Source: Rhipidocladum racemiflorum
Taxonomy: Eukaryota; Streptophyta; Magnoliopsida; Poales; Poaceae
Assembly (NCBI GenBank): GCA_036346355.1
Contig: CM070572.1
Span: forward strand, 44,119,944 to 44,183,943
DNA: 64,000 nt
Reading direction: 5' to 3'
Below, piece by piece: positions 34,512 to 47,026 of the stretch (within the stretch, counting starts at the first letter, position 1; the number at the start of each line of letters is the position of its first letter). A model generated the notes under the pieces. The model was given only the letters and a program-made list of their open reading frames with translations. It ran no database searches and was not told where the DNA came from. The position numbers and the translations under genes are program-made.

Positions 34512-37493
34512 ATGGAGAACCAAGGAAGGGGTCGTAGTGGAGCTCGTGGTCGTGGCTGGGCAATGCCACAAGAACAGAATGTTCATGAACCACAAGAGCA
34601 GCCAGAGTAGCAAGTGCCACCACCGCCGCCACCAGTCCAACCGCAGATGGTAGACATTCAACAGATGATGGCAATGCAACTTCAGTTGTTGCAAGCCCTG
34701 GCTCAGAACATGGTCAACAATCAATAGCCAGCACCAGCTGCAGCACCAGTGATTCAGCCACAATCCAAGTTTGGGGAGTTTATGCGCACAAGACCTTCTA
34801 CCTTTGCAGGGTCCTCTGATCCACTAGTCGCAAATGATTGGATCAAGGAAATGGACCAGAAGTTGACATTAGCTCAGTGTGATAACTACGAGAGCGTCAA
34901 CTTCGCTGGACATCAACTACAGGGAAGTGCTGCCGCCTGTTGGGAGAACTACTGTGCCTCCCATCAAAACGCGCCTGCCATTACTTGGGAAGAATTTGTC
35001 AGGCTTTTAGGGATGCCATATTCCCAAAGAAGTTATGGAAATGAAGAGGCGAGAGTTCCATAGGCTTCAACAGGGTAATATGACCATGACCGACTACTTG
35101 CATAAGTTCAACAAGTTGGCTCGATATGCTCCCACTGAAGTGCCCAATGAGGGCGACAAGATTTGGAAATTCATGGAAGGGATGGACTCGGAGATCAAGG
35201 CTTTATTGGCTTCCAATGATTATGCTACTTTCCATCAGCTAGTGAACAAAGCTCTGACTCAAGAGGATATACAGCGTCAGCGGAACGAGAATCGTAAGAG
35301 AAAGTTAGCGATTAAGGGTCAGCATGTAGCCAGTGGGTCCAGGCAAAAGTTTGGACAATTTCAAGCCAACAGACCACTGGTTCAGCAAGTGCAAAGGTCT
35401 ATGATGACTGCACCTCGCCCGATACAGCAGGCGCCCCGTCAAAACCCTGGTACATAGCCAGTGAGAACTAACAATACAGTAGATGTGCAGTGCTACAATT
35501 GCCATCAAATGGGACATTATACAACCAAGTGTCCCCAGAGGCGTTCAAACATAACTCCAGTTCCATTCAACCTGGGATCAGCTTCAGCTCGTGCACTAAG
35601 TCAGGGTCGTGGTAAACCCTCAAACTCCAAGAACCCCAGTTCAAATCGGAAGAGGTCGTGTGAATCACATCTCAGCTCAAGAGGCACAAGAAGCTCAGAA
35701 TGTGGTGATGGGTACATTTCTCGTAAATTCTGTACCCGCTACAATATTGTTTGATTCTGGTGCATCTCATTCATTCATATCCAATGAATTTGTGGAAAAT
35801 AACCAATGGGATACAATGAATCTAAATAACCCTATGATAGTGAAATCCCTGGGAAAAGAAATGAGGTCTACAGAGGTATGTCCCAAGCTAGCAATAGAAA
35901 TTAATGTTGTGAAGTTTCTAGCAAACCTTATTTTATTAGATTCCAAGGGAATAGATGTAATACTTGGTATGGACTGGTTAACCAAACACGAAGGACAAAT
36001 TAATTGTGCCAACCATACCATATCTCTTGTCAATGGAGATGGAGACCGAGTATGCTTCTTAGCTGACCTTGCCTCAAGTCCGGCCAGTCTGTTGAATCAG
36101 CTGAAGGAAATAACATTGGAATCAGTACCCGTAGCAAAAGAATATCCAGATGTCATTCCTGATGACTTGCCAGGCATGCCACCAGATCGAGATGTAGAGT
36201 TTGTTATTAACCTAGTTCCTGGCACAACCCCAATCCATCAGAGACCCTATCGGTTGTCTGCTAACTTATTAGTGGAGTTAAAGAAGCAAGTTGAAGAATT
36301 ACAGACGAAGGGTTTCATTCGTCCAAGTTCATCACCGTGGGGAGCTCCCATCATCTTTGTGAAAAAGAAGGATAACACAATAAGGATGTGTATAGATTAT
36401 AGATCCTTGAATGAAGTGACAATCAAAAACAAGTACCCATTGCCGAGGATTGATGATCTATTTGACCAACTCAAGGGAGCTTGTGTTTTCTCAAAAATAG
36501 ATTTAAGGTCAGGGTAACTGAAGGGAATATGCCCTAGATCAATCATAGTGATGATTGTAATACGTCTTTGTTCATGTAATAATGATAACTTTGTTTATCG
36601 GTTCCCTGAATATATGTTGCGACTTTGTTCATTGGATACGATCTGATTGTGAAACACAATTGTCAAGCGACATTATTCTAAACGGGTCCCTGATCCATAT
36701 CATTACGAGAAGCGGTGATGATTTGATCAGAACACATATTGGTTGATGGTAATGTTTCATATACCATAGATATGGAGATATCGAACCAATAATGTGGACA
36801 CATGTTGGAGAACATGGTTAGTCGGACAAGACCCACTCTGAGACGCTGTGAGTTGTTATCTATTATAGTGCCATCAACGTATAGTCTCGAGTGGTACGCC
36901 TATATGATCCTTAGACCTGAGATTGTCATGGATACCTAGCATGTAGACTTGTATGCTTTGGTATCATCAAATGCTACACCGTAACAAGGTAGTTATAAAG
37001 ATGACTGCTGGGTATGCCACGATACATCGCCAAGGTTGTGATGATCAAGATGGAATTTGCCCCTCCTAGATAACGGGAGAGATACCTCTGGGCCCCTCAT
37101 GTGGATGGATAGGGAAAACGCACGGCCGTGCTAATATGACTAAGGAGTTAGTCATGGGTTGTATCCATCACACTGTCGAGTGAAGTGGTCGGGCTATCAA
37201 CAAGGGTGGCATGCATCTCGCCTTGAGCTTGACTGGTATTGTGTGGCAAAGGGATCGTTATGTGAGTGTATCAAGGTTCAGCCGAATATTGATTCTGTGC
37301 ATTCGTAGATCAATACATACTGCTAGGTGCCGCTGTTGATCAATGAATTGGAAATGGGTTCTGAATTCATGTCCGACTTGCACTGAACCTAACGGGTCAG
37401 ACACTTAACGAGTTGGAATAGTTTAACGGGTTTGTGCGTGGATGAGATCCGCGTTGGAGATGGAAACCTAGCGGGCTTTGGCCCACTAGCATG

Positions 37494-37502
37494 TCTATAA
37501 AA
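37494..37502 (+). promoter_or_regulatory. TATA box in the solo copia LTR
   Basis: CTATAAAAG followed by GCGAGGCC. The equivalent reversed word CTTTTATAG lies at about 46548-46556 in the truncated copy. Conservation at the same place in both copies supports it as the LTR promoter. Confidence 0.6.
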
Positions 37503-37696
37503 GGCGAGGCCAGGAATAGTGCACGGCACGGATTAGAACCTTCACCACGTTCAGCCGCTATGCGTTTCTCCTGCTCCCCAGAAACCCTAGCTGTGCAGTG
37601 AGGTGCTAGCACACCCCGCACGGCGTTCCTACTCGGTACGTGTGGATACTGTTAGAGGTGCTGCCATCCGTGGACGCGCTGTTAGGTTGGATCTCC

Positions 37697-37780
37697 GGCG
37701 ACCACTTGGACGAGATCGACGACCACTCGGACGAGGTCGGCGACCACTCGGACGAGTTCGGCGACCACTCGGCGCCGATC
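37697..37780 (+). repeat. 21-bp tandem repeat in the solo copia LTR
   Basis: Four units with the core GGCGACCACTCGGACGAG, each 21 bp, ending where the last unit degenerates to GGCGCC. The reversed LTR copy has about five more diverged units at 46212-46325. Confidence 0.9.
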
Positions 37781-40467
37781 GAGAGGTGATCGACTACTTC
37801 CTCAACGCGCGTGAATCTACTTCCGCTGCATCTGCACGTCAAGGGTAACGATCTATGATCCTTTACTTGCATGTGATCTTGGGTGTTCACGGTAGAAATT
37901 TTGATTTTACGCTCGCGTAGTCTACCCGTATCCCAGCAGTACCATCAGATTAAAATCAAGAAGGAGGATATTCCTAAGACTGCCTTCACCACTCGGTATG
38001 GACTTTACGAGTTCACCGTGATGTCCTTCGGATTAACCGACTCCCCAGCCTATTTTATGCATTTGATGAACAAGGTGTTCATGGAATTCTTGGATAAATT
38101 CGTAGTTATTTTCATTGATGATATTCTGATATACTCCAAGGATGAAGGAGAACATGTGAAGCATTTGCGTTTAGTTTTGGAAAAACTCAGGGAACATAAG
38201 CTTTACGCCAAATTCAGCAAATGCGAGTTTTGGATAAAAGAAGTCTCTTTCTTGGGCCATGCCATTTCAGCTGGAGGAGTTGCTGTGGACCCAAGTAAAG
38301 TAAAGGATGTACTTGATTGGAAGCAACCCAAATCAGTAACTCAAGTTAGAAGTTTTCTTGGTTTGGCTGGATATTATAGAAGATTCATAGAAAATTTCTC
38401 CAAAGTCGCGAGACCACTTACACAACTATTAAAGAAAGAAAAGAAGTTTTCATGGACACCGTCATGCGAAGATAGTTTCCAAGAGCTCAAGAAGAAACTA
38501 ACCTCTTCTCCAGTATTGACATTACCAGAGATACAAAAGGACTTTGTGGTTTATTGTGATGCCTCGAAGCAAGGTTTAGGTTGTGTGTTGATGCAAGAAG
38601 GTAAAGTGGTGGCCTATGCATCCAGGCAATTACGCCCTCATGAGGAAAATTACCCTACTCATGATTTAGAATTAGCAGCCGTGGTACATGCCCTTAAAAT
38701 TTGGAGGCATTACCTCATCGGGAACCGAACTGAGATATATACTGACCATAAGAGCTTAAAATATATATTCACTCAACCAGATTTAAATATGAGGCAAAGA
38801 AGATGGCTAGAGCTTATAAATGATTATGATGTTGGAATCCATTATCACCTTGGGAAAGCTAATATAGTGGCTGATGCTCTGAGTAGGAAGAATTATTGTA
38901 ATAGTATATTAGTTAAGGAAAGCCAGCCAACTTTGTGTGAAGAATTCAAGAAAATGAATTTGAACATAGTAGAGCAAGGATACATCAATATGATAGAACT
39001 ACGACCAACCTTAGAGGAACAAAGTAGAGAAACTAAGAAAGAAGATGCAGAGGTCCTAGAAACTATTGAGAAGATGAAGAAAGGAAAGGCCCCAGGATTT
39101 GCAATAGATGGAAAAGGTACCCTATGGTTTGGGAAAAGAATTTTTGTACCCAATAAGAAGGAAATCAAGGAGATGATCTTGAAAGAAGCCCATGAAACCG
39201 CATATTCCATTCATCCAGGTAGTACCAAGATGTACTTGGATTTAAGAGAATCGTATTGGTGGACCAGTATGAAGGAAGAGATTGCAGAGTTTGTTGCTTT
39301 GTGTGATATTTGCCATCGGGTAAAAGCTGAACATCAAAAACCTGCGGGGTTACTACAACCGTTAAAAGTGCCAGAATGGAAATGGGAAGAGATCGGAATG
39401 GATTTCATTACTGGCTTAACAAGGACTCAGTCTGGATATGATTCAATCTGGGTTATAGTTGATCGTCTAACCAAATTTGCCCATTTTATTCCTGTTAAAA
39501 CGACCTATAGTGTTGACAAATTGGCAGAGTTGTACATGTCAAAGGTAGTGTGTTTGCATGGTGTACCATAAAAAATTGTGTCAGATAGAGGTACCCAATT
39601 CACCTCAAAATTTTGGCAAAAGTTGCATAGTTTATTGGGCACGAACCTTAAATTCAGCATAGCATATCATCCACAAACAGACAGCCAGACAGAAAGGGTA
39701 AATCAGATTTTAGAAAATATGCTTAGATCCTGTGCATTGACAAATAAGACAAGTTCGGATAAGAGTTTGCCTTATGCAGTTTTCATACAACAATGGATAT
39801 CAATCAAGTATTCAGATGTCACCTTTCGAAGCATTATATGGACGCAAGTGTCGAACACCACTTTATTGGAAGGAAACTGGAGAAGGAAAAGTGTTTGGAC
39901 CGGATGTACTTAAGGAGGCAGAAAAACAAGTGAGGTGCATAAAACAAAAATTAAAAACTGCTCAAAGCCGACAGAAAAGCTACGCTGATAACCGACGTCG
40001 AGACCTGAAGTTTGCCAAGGGTGACTTCGTGTACCTGAAAGTTTCACCAATGAAAGGAATCAAGAGGTTTTGGGTTAGCGGAAAGCTTGCACCTAGATAT
40101 ATTGGACCATTTAAAGTTTTGGCCAAAAGAGTCGAGGTGGCGTATCAGTTAGAATTACCACCGCAACTAACTGACGTGCATGATGTATTTCACGTGTCTC
40201 AGCTAAGACAATGTCTTCGAGTACTAGAGGAACACATGTCTGTAGAACAGTTGGATTTACAGCAAGATCTTTCTTATAAGGAATATCCAATACAGATTCT
40301 GGATGAGGCAATTCGAAAAACTCGCAGTAGAAGTATCAAATTCTGTAAGGTGCAGTGGAGTAACCATACTGAGAGTGAAGCTACCTGGGAACGTGAAGAG
40401 GTCCTACGGGTAGAATTTCCAAATCTTTTTCCCAGCTTTACTGAATCTCGAGGTCGAGATTGCGTTT

Positions 40468-40479
40468 AAGGGGGGTAGG
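40468..40479 (+). other. Polypurine tract of the Tekay element
   Basis: AAGGGGGGTAGG immediately upstream of the 3' LTR start (TGTAACATCC at 40482). It overlaps the pol stop codon. Confidence 0.85.
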
Positions 40480-41548
40480 TTTGTAACATCCTCATTTTTG
40501 TCAAGGTTAAAATCGCACATTGTAGCATTTGAAAATAATAATAATAATAATAAAAAATTGGACAAAATAAAAATAAAAAATGTGTACAGTGTCTAATTTT
40601 CTAAAAGAATTTTTGTGAAAAATCTATACATCAAAAAGTTACAAAACCACTTCGTTAAGTTCCAGATATTCCCTAGTATTTTAGAGGAATTTTTCCATAC
40701 TTTTAGAGGCCTTTTTTGCAATTTTATCCTAAACGCACTCCTTCCTAGCCATGTTTAAATTCGAAAAAAAAAGAATGCAACGCCTGGACGTTGGACTTCC
40801 TTGCATGCAACGTTGGACCCCTTCCTTAAGTCACGCCATTTCCTCTCCCTGCATGTACGCATGAAACAAATCTTTTCCTCTCCTGCCGTTTCATTCCCAT
40901 GCAGTAGCATTCAACAGCAGCCGTTTCTTCCTAGCATGCATGGCTGCAGCCCCACTAGCAATTGATGATAGTTACTCCTCAGTGCTGGTTTGTTTCATAG
41001 CTCCGTCTTCCCATCTTCCTTGAAGTTTAGCCTATATAAGCACCGCCGATTGCTATTTGGTTCTTCACGTCAATACTTCTATTTGGCTTCCATTTCCATG
41101 CACGAATCTTTCCAAGCCGTTACTAGCTAGTTATACATACCTCTCCACTGTTCATCTCCAGCCGATTCCTTCAACCGGCGCGCACTACTGCTGTTGTGTA
41201 CTGCCGCCGTCGCCACTGCGTACATCGTCGCTGCCGGCACACTCCGGCCACGCCTCTCCCTGCGTTGCTCACTGACCGGCTACCTGCTCGGTCGAGGTGA
41301 GATCTGTTTCTTCTGTTAGACGGACGCTTGTGTACATAATATATACATTAGGATGTGTGTGCGTATACATACATATATAGGTTAGTATGTATACGAATAC
41401 TAGGCCGCCGCCGCTGCCGTTGTCACTGCCGTCGCCGTCGCCGTCGCTGGTCCATCTGTGTGCTCGCCGGCTGGACGTCTCCTCTGCGCGCTAGTCTAGC
41501 CGTGCAATTCTTTTTCTAAAGCTTCCTCACGCACAAAGTCACTCCAAC

Positions 41549-42751
41549 TAGGGGTGCAATCGGATCGGATAATTTCCGACTGACCGACCGACCGGATTTA
41601 TTCGGATCGGATTCGGATATTTTTTTCGGATAGTTGTCGGATTCGGTTTCGATTTTGGGTAACTTTTTTCGGATTCAGATTCGAATTCGGAATAATAGTA
41701 TCCGTCGGATCGGGATATTTAAAACTTTTTTCGGATATATCCGGATAAAATCCAATCGGATATCCGACGGCTTGCCAAGTGCTAGGTAGTAGCCGGCTAC
41801 TATTAGGCCATTCACAATGGAGAGTTTCATTACACAGTTTCCAAGAGTACCACATCAGCTTTTGTCTAGGTAACTGGGTATCTCAGGTTTCATCCTGATG
41901 AAACTCACTCACCTCCCATGAAACTATTTCTATCTCTCTCTTCTTAATTATCTTGCCATGTCACCAAACATGATAATGTGTCACATCATTTAATGAAAAT
42001 GAAACTCTCACTGTGAATGGCCTTACGTTATGATGCCGCGCGCTCGCTAGAGTCTATAGCTTTGCCACCCGTTCCCTCGGGACCCGGCGATTAATCGCAC
42101 GCGGGACAGCGTGAGGCGAGCGAGTTGCAGACTGCGCTACGCTGCAGCCCACCGACGTGATTGAAGTGTCAGACAGGCAGTAGGAGCATTCGGAAGCCTC
42201 TTTGCTTGCTTGCTCCTTGGGACACAACAGGAGCCCTGGCGTCCTGGTCAAAAGTCCAATCCATCGATTCAGCTCCTTTTTACTGCACCCTTGCAATGCC
42301 GTGCCGGTAGGTAGTGCTTGCCTCCCTCGCTCAAGCTTTTTTATTTTTGAGATGCTCATGCTTGCACACGAGTACGCCATTCACCGTATTATAGTAATCC
42401 GCATTTCTAACCCAAGCATACCATAGAATATGTAAGTTTTTGGTACATTTTGCATTGCATTGGACAAAATTGTTAGACTGTGATAATCTTATTGCATATT
42501 AAACTCATATGGTTGGTTAATCAATACTATATATGTGCTTTATATGGTATCTGTTTTCGCGTGTTATCCGACAAAAATTATCCGATACCGTATCGATTCC
42601 GATCTGTATTCGATTCGAATCCGTAACCGATATTATCCGTACCGTATTCGTATCCGATACTATCCGAATCCGATTTCGAATCCGACAAAAAATATGGTTT
42701 AGAATACGGAAAGAGTGATATCCGACCGAATCCGAGCCGATTGCACCCCTA
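41549..42751. mobile_element. hAT element nested in the Tekay 3' LTR
   Basis: 1203 bp with ends TAGGGGTGCAATCGG and CCGATTGCACCCCTA and a perfect 8-bp duplication ACTCCAAC (41541-41548 and 42752-42759). The empty site is visible in the 5' LTR near 31788 (TCACTCCAGCCGAGG). The subterminal regions are packed with CGGAT/ATCCG words in both orientations. No transposase is readable. Confidence 0.96.
41806..42022. mobile_element. Tourist-like MITE nested in the hAT
   Basis: 217 bp with ends GGCCATTCACAATGGAGAG and CTCTCACTGTGAATGGCC, an inverted repeat of about 20 bp, flanked by TTA on both sides (41803-41805 and 42023-42025). The pattern is PIF/Harbinger-like. Confidence 0.88.
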
Positions 42752-44901
42752 ACTCCAACCGAGGCTCCCTCACGTAGCCATCATACAAGCCAAGGAGTAT
42801 ACCCATATACATGATGAATAATGCTATGCATAGGAAAAATGAGAGTTAAGTTGTATATGTTAATTTCCAAAATTACAAAATTTTGTCTTTTTCGCTACAA
42901 ATTCGTTTTAAGTCCAAATCGCTTGCGACAAATTTTTTTAATTAGTAAAAATTAATACCTTTCCATGGTAATTTGATGAAATTTTATAATTAAATCTATA
43001 CTATTATATTATTCGCGGAAAGTTCGAACTTGTGAATTTTATAGCTTCTAAACTATACGTCAAAAAATATTGAAATAAATTTTATAAACCTTACAAAATG
43101 CTCAACTAATTAACTGGGAGTTTTCATGTGATTACGAATTAATTTGTTTCTTTTCACTTTCCGAATGTCTGTTTATTCGTTGTTTTTCATTTAATAAAAA
43201 CGATAGACGTCGACTCCGTCGCAGAACTGCAGGAAGACAACCCTCTCCTCACCGACCAAGGCAAGTTTTCGCAAGTTCCCCGCAAGTTTTCAATAAGTAC
43301 CCTTGAAGCATGTTGATCCATGTTTTGAAATGTTTTATAGATTTACTAATTTGCATGCTATGGTTATTTACATAAACTGATATGTTATGATAGAGTGTAG
43401 TTATATACCTTGTTAATATGTATGTTTGCTACATATTAATCTATCTATCCTTTGATTGCCCTAGAATGATTAATTGTATGGCTTAACACTCTTGTTTAGT
43501 CTACTAGTAGTGCCTAGTTATGCTATATACTATTTGTATGTTTAATTGAAAGCCTGTTATTTGAAATTCCAAATGATTGAGCAAAAATGTTATTTTAAAA
43601 AAAGGGGCAGTTGGTGCTGCCAGTTTGGTAAAACAAAAGAAAAGAGAAACCTGGAATTTCAAAACTTGAACAGGGTGGAAGGTTGCAAGGCGGGTGCAAA
43701 ATGCACAAGACTTGGGTTTGAGTATGTGCCACCCTAGTCACTCTAAGGACCGATTCCTTGTGATTGTCAAACATTGTACAACAGTGCGACCGTGGGATTC
43801 CAGTATGGGATGGGCCTGGCTGAGTAACTAGTGAAAACTTAATTAAGGCATGCCAGACGGTGGAGTAGGCGTGGTTGTAGCCACAGTAGTCCTACAGGCG
43901 CAAGAGGGGGCTTCCAACTTGGTTGTAGCCATTTGGCGGTGAAACCTCAGCGGGCATGACTTAGTTAAGATATAGTTAGGGAAATGGCCTTGTGATTTTC
44001 ACTTGGGGTTATATGCCAAAGGTAGCAAATGACCAAAAAGAGTGAAATATCTCTCGTGGGTAAAGAGTACAAGCTCTGCAGAGTAAACAAACTATTCGAA
44101 TAGCCGTACTTATGGACAAGGGTGGACAAAGTGCGCTGTCGCCAGGTAGATTTTCTCTATCTGATTCCAAAACCAGATTTTACAAAAGAAAAGCACGGTT
44201 GTAGCCATGAATGTATGATTTGACAAAGTTCGTGGTTGTAGCCCCGAGGAAAAGATTTCAAAAGTATTCTTCAAATAAAACCATGGTTGATGCCATGCGG
44301 CATTTTGATTTCCACGGTTAGAGCCGTGTCCCAAAGAGTGTAAACTTTGATTTATCAAAAGAAAATACTTTTGAAAAATGCTCTTAAAAATTCTAGGATA
44401 AAATTTTAAAAATTGGCTTTTACAAAATTAACCAATCCCTTCCCTTGAATTAAACTGCATTATGCATTATTTTTCGGACTTGTTGAGTATGTTGCATACT
44501 CACCCTCGCTTTTTATTGCGGCGCTGCTTATTCCATGGAGCAGATCAGGAAGATAAAGATAGCTATCCAAGGGCCTGCGTTCCACCATTCGATATCTGCG
44601 TTGAAGACTTTGAAGAGGAAGGTTATCTGGACATCTAGGATCACGTTATCTTCAGTCTTTGTCTGCGGTGTTTCTGGACTTCATTTTATCATGATAATTT
44701 TCCAGTTTAATATTTCCACTGCTATATGACCTACAGGTCCAATTTTTGTAATAATGGGTCTTGTTGGCTAGTACTCTATATTAAACTTTATTTATCAAAT
44801 GTTATGATCCATACTGTTATTATCTGTGTGTACTAGCTATTGATCCAGGGACTAGTACAGGTAAACACAGTTGGGCCCGTGTCCTATTGCGGGTTCCAAC
44901 A

Positions 44902-46052
44902 GATATAACATAAAAGTAGTCTCGGGAGTTAATACATTCGCATAATATTACAAGTCCACGACCGACCGGCCAAATATACAACACAAAAGAGTAACGTGCA
45001 GTGGAAGTAAACATAAGACCAAAAGGAGGACTACATTATGCCATCCAACCCAATGGCATCTGACTCGGGAAAGGCCCAATTCAACCATCCAAGAAATCGC
45101 TTGACCCTGGTTTGAAGTAAGCGTCGTCGGGAAAGCCCTTATTACCTTCTTCTAAACATTTTAAGTTGAGCAAACGATGAGTACACGTATGTACTCGCAA
45201 GGCTTTAGTGTATGGAAGTATTTATACATATAAGGATATTCAATGGGAGAAGCTTCAACTCTAGGTTCAACTTTCAGCATAAATCAAATTTTATTTATAA
45301 CCATGCAATTTGATAAATATCAACAGTATTGAAATGAGCATTTGATTAGAAACTACAAGTAGTATGTAAAGTATTTGAACAACCATTCATGACCCACCGT
45401 GGCCATAAATAGTATTCGGAACATAGCCAACCCACCAATACCATTCACTAACACACCATACCACCATTTTCCCAAGTTATTTTGCAAAACCAAAACCAAA
45501 ACATTGTACTTGACATTATGTCCCCAAGCCGTTCTTGACCGTGAGCACGGCTAATCGATTAGATTTCAATCTCTGCAGAAAGTGTACACTTTACCCACAT
45601 GACATATTCTAGCAATCATGTCAACCATGCCACGCGATACACAAGTATCCGTTTTGCTAGATTATGACGAAACTTTTCGACTAGCTAGAGCTCAACCTTG
45701 CATTAGCCCGGGCATGACCATCCTTGCTATGGCGGCAGAACCCACTCATTGTACATTTTAGTACTTACATTGGGAACACATCCCATCACTCTAGTTCTCC
45801 CCATAGCAAGGCATGCCCATTGTATTGGGTTGCTTGGTCCCAACACCTCGGTGAAGGGAGTACCCTCGAATGACACCATTCCCCCGGTTCGTCCATGCTC
45901 TTCGGCCTACCAACATGCAAGGTTCAAACTTCAACTAGCCTACTAAGTTAAGGCTATCCCATACGAGCACATGTGGTTGCACCAATTAACTCAGTTAATA
46001 GTATCAAGTTCAGTCCTTAGGTTGACCCAGGCGATGATCTCCCCCTAGCTAC
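44902..46052 (-). mobile_element. Reversed gypsy LTR fragment
   Basis: Reverse-strand motifs such as GTGGGTAAAGTGTACACTTT and CTGCAGAG parallel those of the Tekay and solo LTRs. It is cut on the left by the Tekay element and on the right by the copia LTR at 46053. No coding sequence. Confidence 0.6.
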
Positions 46053-46880
46053 TGTTGGGATATAGGTAGGCTACGCGAGCATAATATCAAAACTTTCTAC
46101 CGCGAATCATCGAAGATCACATGCGAGTAGAGGATCATGATTCGTTACCCTTGACGCGCTGATGCAGCGGAAGCAGATACGTGCACATAGAGGAAGTAGT
46201 TGTTCACGTCCCGATCAACGCCGAGTGGTTCCCGACCTCCGCCGAGTGGTTCTCAACCTGTGCCGATTGGTTCTTGATCTGCGCCGAGTGCTTCCCAATC
46301 TACGCCGAGTGCTTCCCGATAGATCTAGTCGAGATCGATCACCGAAAGTCACCGGAGATCCAACCAAGCAACACGTCCACGGATGGCAGCGCCTCTAACG
46401 GTATCCACACGTACCGAGCAGGAATGCCGTGTGGGGTGTGCTAGCACCTCACCACACGGCTAGGGTTTCTGGGGAGTAGGAGGGGTGCGCGACGGCTGAA
46501 CGTGGTGAGGGTTCTAATCCCATGTCGTGCACTGTTCTTGGCCTCGTCTTTTATAGACACGCTAGTGGGCCGAAGCCCGCTAGGGTTCCATCTCCAACAC
46601 GGATCTTATCCATGCTCAAACCCATTAAACAATTTCTAACTCATTAAGTGTGTGACCCGTTAGGTTCAGTGCAAGTCGTACATGAATCTAGAAACCCGTT
46701 TCCAATTCATTGATCAACAGCGGCACCTAGCAGTACATATTGACCCCCGAATGCACAGAATCAATATTCGGCCGAACCTTTATACACTCACATACCGATC
46801 CCTTTGCCTCACGATACCAATCAAGCTCAAGGCAAGATGTGCGCCACCCTTGTTGATAGCTCGACCATTTCACTCGATAG
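46053..46880 (-). mobile_element. Truncated reversed Angela-like LTR
   Basis: It reads TGTTGGGATATAGGTAGGCT and continues as the reverse complement of the solo LTR from 37938 back to about 37171. About 650 bp of the LTR are missing at the point where the gag-only element begins, so that element inserted into this LTR. The last pentamer, GATAG, is the predicted target duplication. Confidence 0.88.
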
Positions 46881-47026
46881 TGAAAGGACCGGGATGTCGG
46901 CCTAGAGGGGGGGTGAATAGGCGATTACAAAATTATACCCAATTAAAATTAAACAAACAGAGATAATGCGGAAGCAAAGGGTATAATTAAGTTTTGCAAT
47001 TTAAACAATTTAGCCCGAGACAATTA

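Larger units (their letters stand above)
36519..37938 (+). mobile_element. Solo Angela-like copia LTR inserted in gypsy RT
   Basis: 1420 bp, TGAAGGGAATATGCCC...TATCCCAGCA, flanked by GTAAC (36514-36518) and GTACC (37939-37943), a pentamer duplication with one mismatch. It sits exactly between the codons for LRSG and YHQI of reverse transcriptase. A second, reversed and truncated copy of the same family is at 46053-46880. TATAAA is visible near 37496 (CTATAAAAGGC), the likely core promoter. Confidence 0.95.
34512..40469 (+). pseudogene. Gypsy gag-pol polyprotein with chromodomain, disrupted
   Basis: Start chosen at ATG 34512 (MENQGRGRSGARGRG). Gag: Pro/Gln-rich start, then the capsid-like segment (FMRTRPSTFAGSSDP ... 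WIKEMDQK), then zinc knuckle CYNCHQMGHYTTKC (about 35490). Protease: ILFDSGASHSFIS. RT: split at LRSG by the solo LTR at 36519-37938; it resumes and carries FIDDILIYSK. RNase H: VVYCDASKQG and TDHKSLKY. Integrase: H...H and CDIC zinc ligands, DDE residues in MDFITGL, VSDRGTQF and QTERVNQ. The C-terminus has FHVSQLRQC and a chromodomain-like segment. Breaks: TAG 34608, TAG 34725, frame change near 35010, TAG 35455, frame change near 35600, the LTR insertion, TAA 39569, frame change near 39760. Final TAA at 40467. Confidence 0.92.
27834..44901 (+). mobile_element. Complete Tekay/Del-type Ty3/gypsy chromovirus with nested insertions
   Basis: 5' LTR 27834-33931, PBS 33936, gag-pol 34512-40469, PPT 40468-40479, 3' LTR 40482-44901. 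The LTR ends are TGTGACATCC / TGTAACATCC and ...CGACA / ...CAACA. The flanking pentamers are AATAT (27829-27833) and GATAT (44902-44906), a target duplication with one mismatch. Pol order PR-RT-RH-IN and a chromodomain-like C-terminus make it a chromovirus; long LTRs suit the Tekay/Del lineage. Removing a solo LTR from the left LTR and an hAT from the right LTR gives 3237 and 3209 bp. The coding region is broken several times. Confidence 0.93.
40482..44901 (+). repeat. 3' LTR of the Tekay element (contains an hAT)
   Basis: The total is 4420 bp, or 3209 bp without the hAT and one copy of its 8-bp duplication. Sequence order matches the 5' LTR throughout. Two of the four hairpin stems seen at 33223-33358 are broken here (CACGG with CCATG, CGTGG with CCCCG). 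It ends GGTTCCAACA. Confidence 0.93.

Noticed and set aside
42054..42380. 108-codon minus-strand open frame inside the hAT element
   Set aside because: No transposase motif, Cys pattern or repeat support; likely chance.
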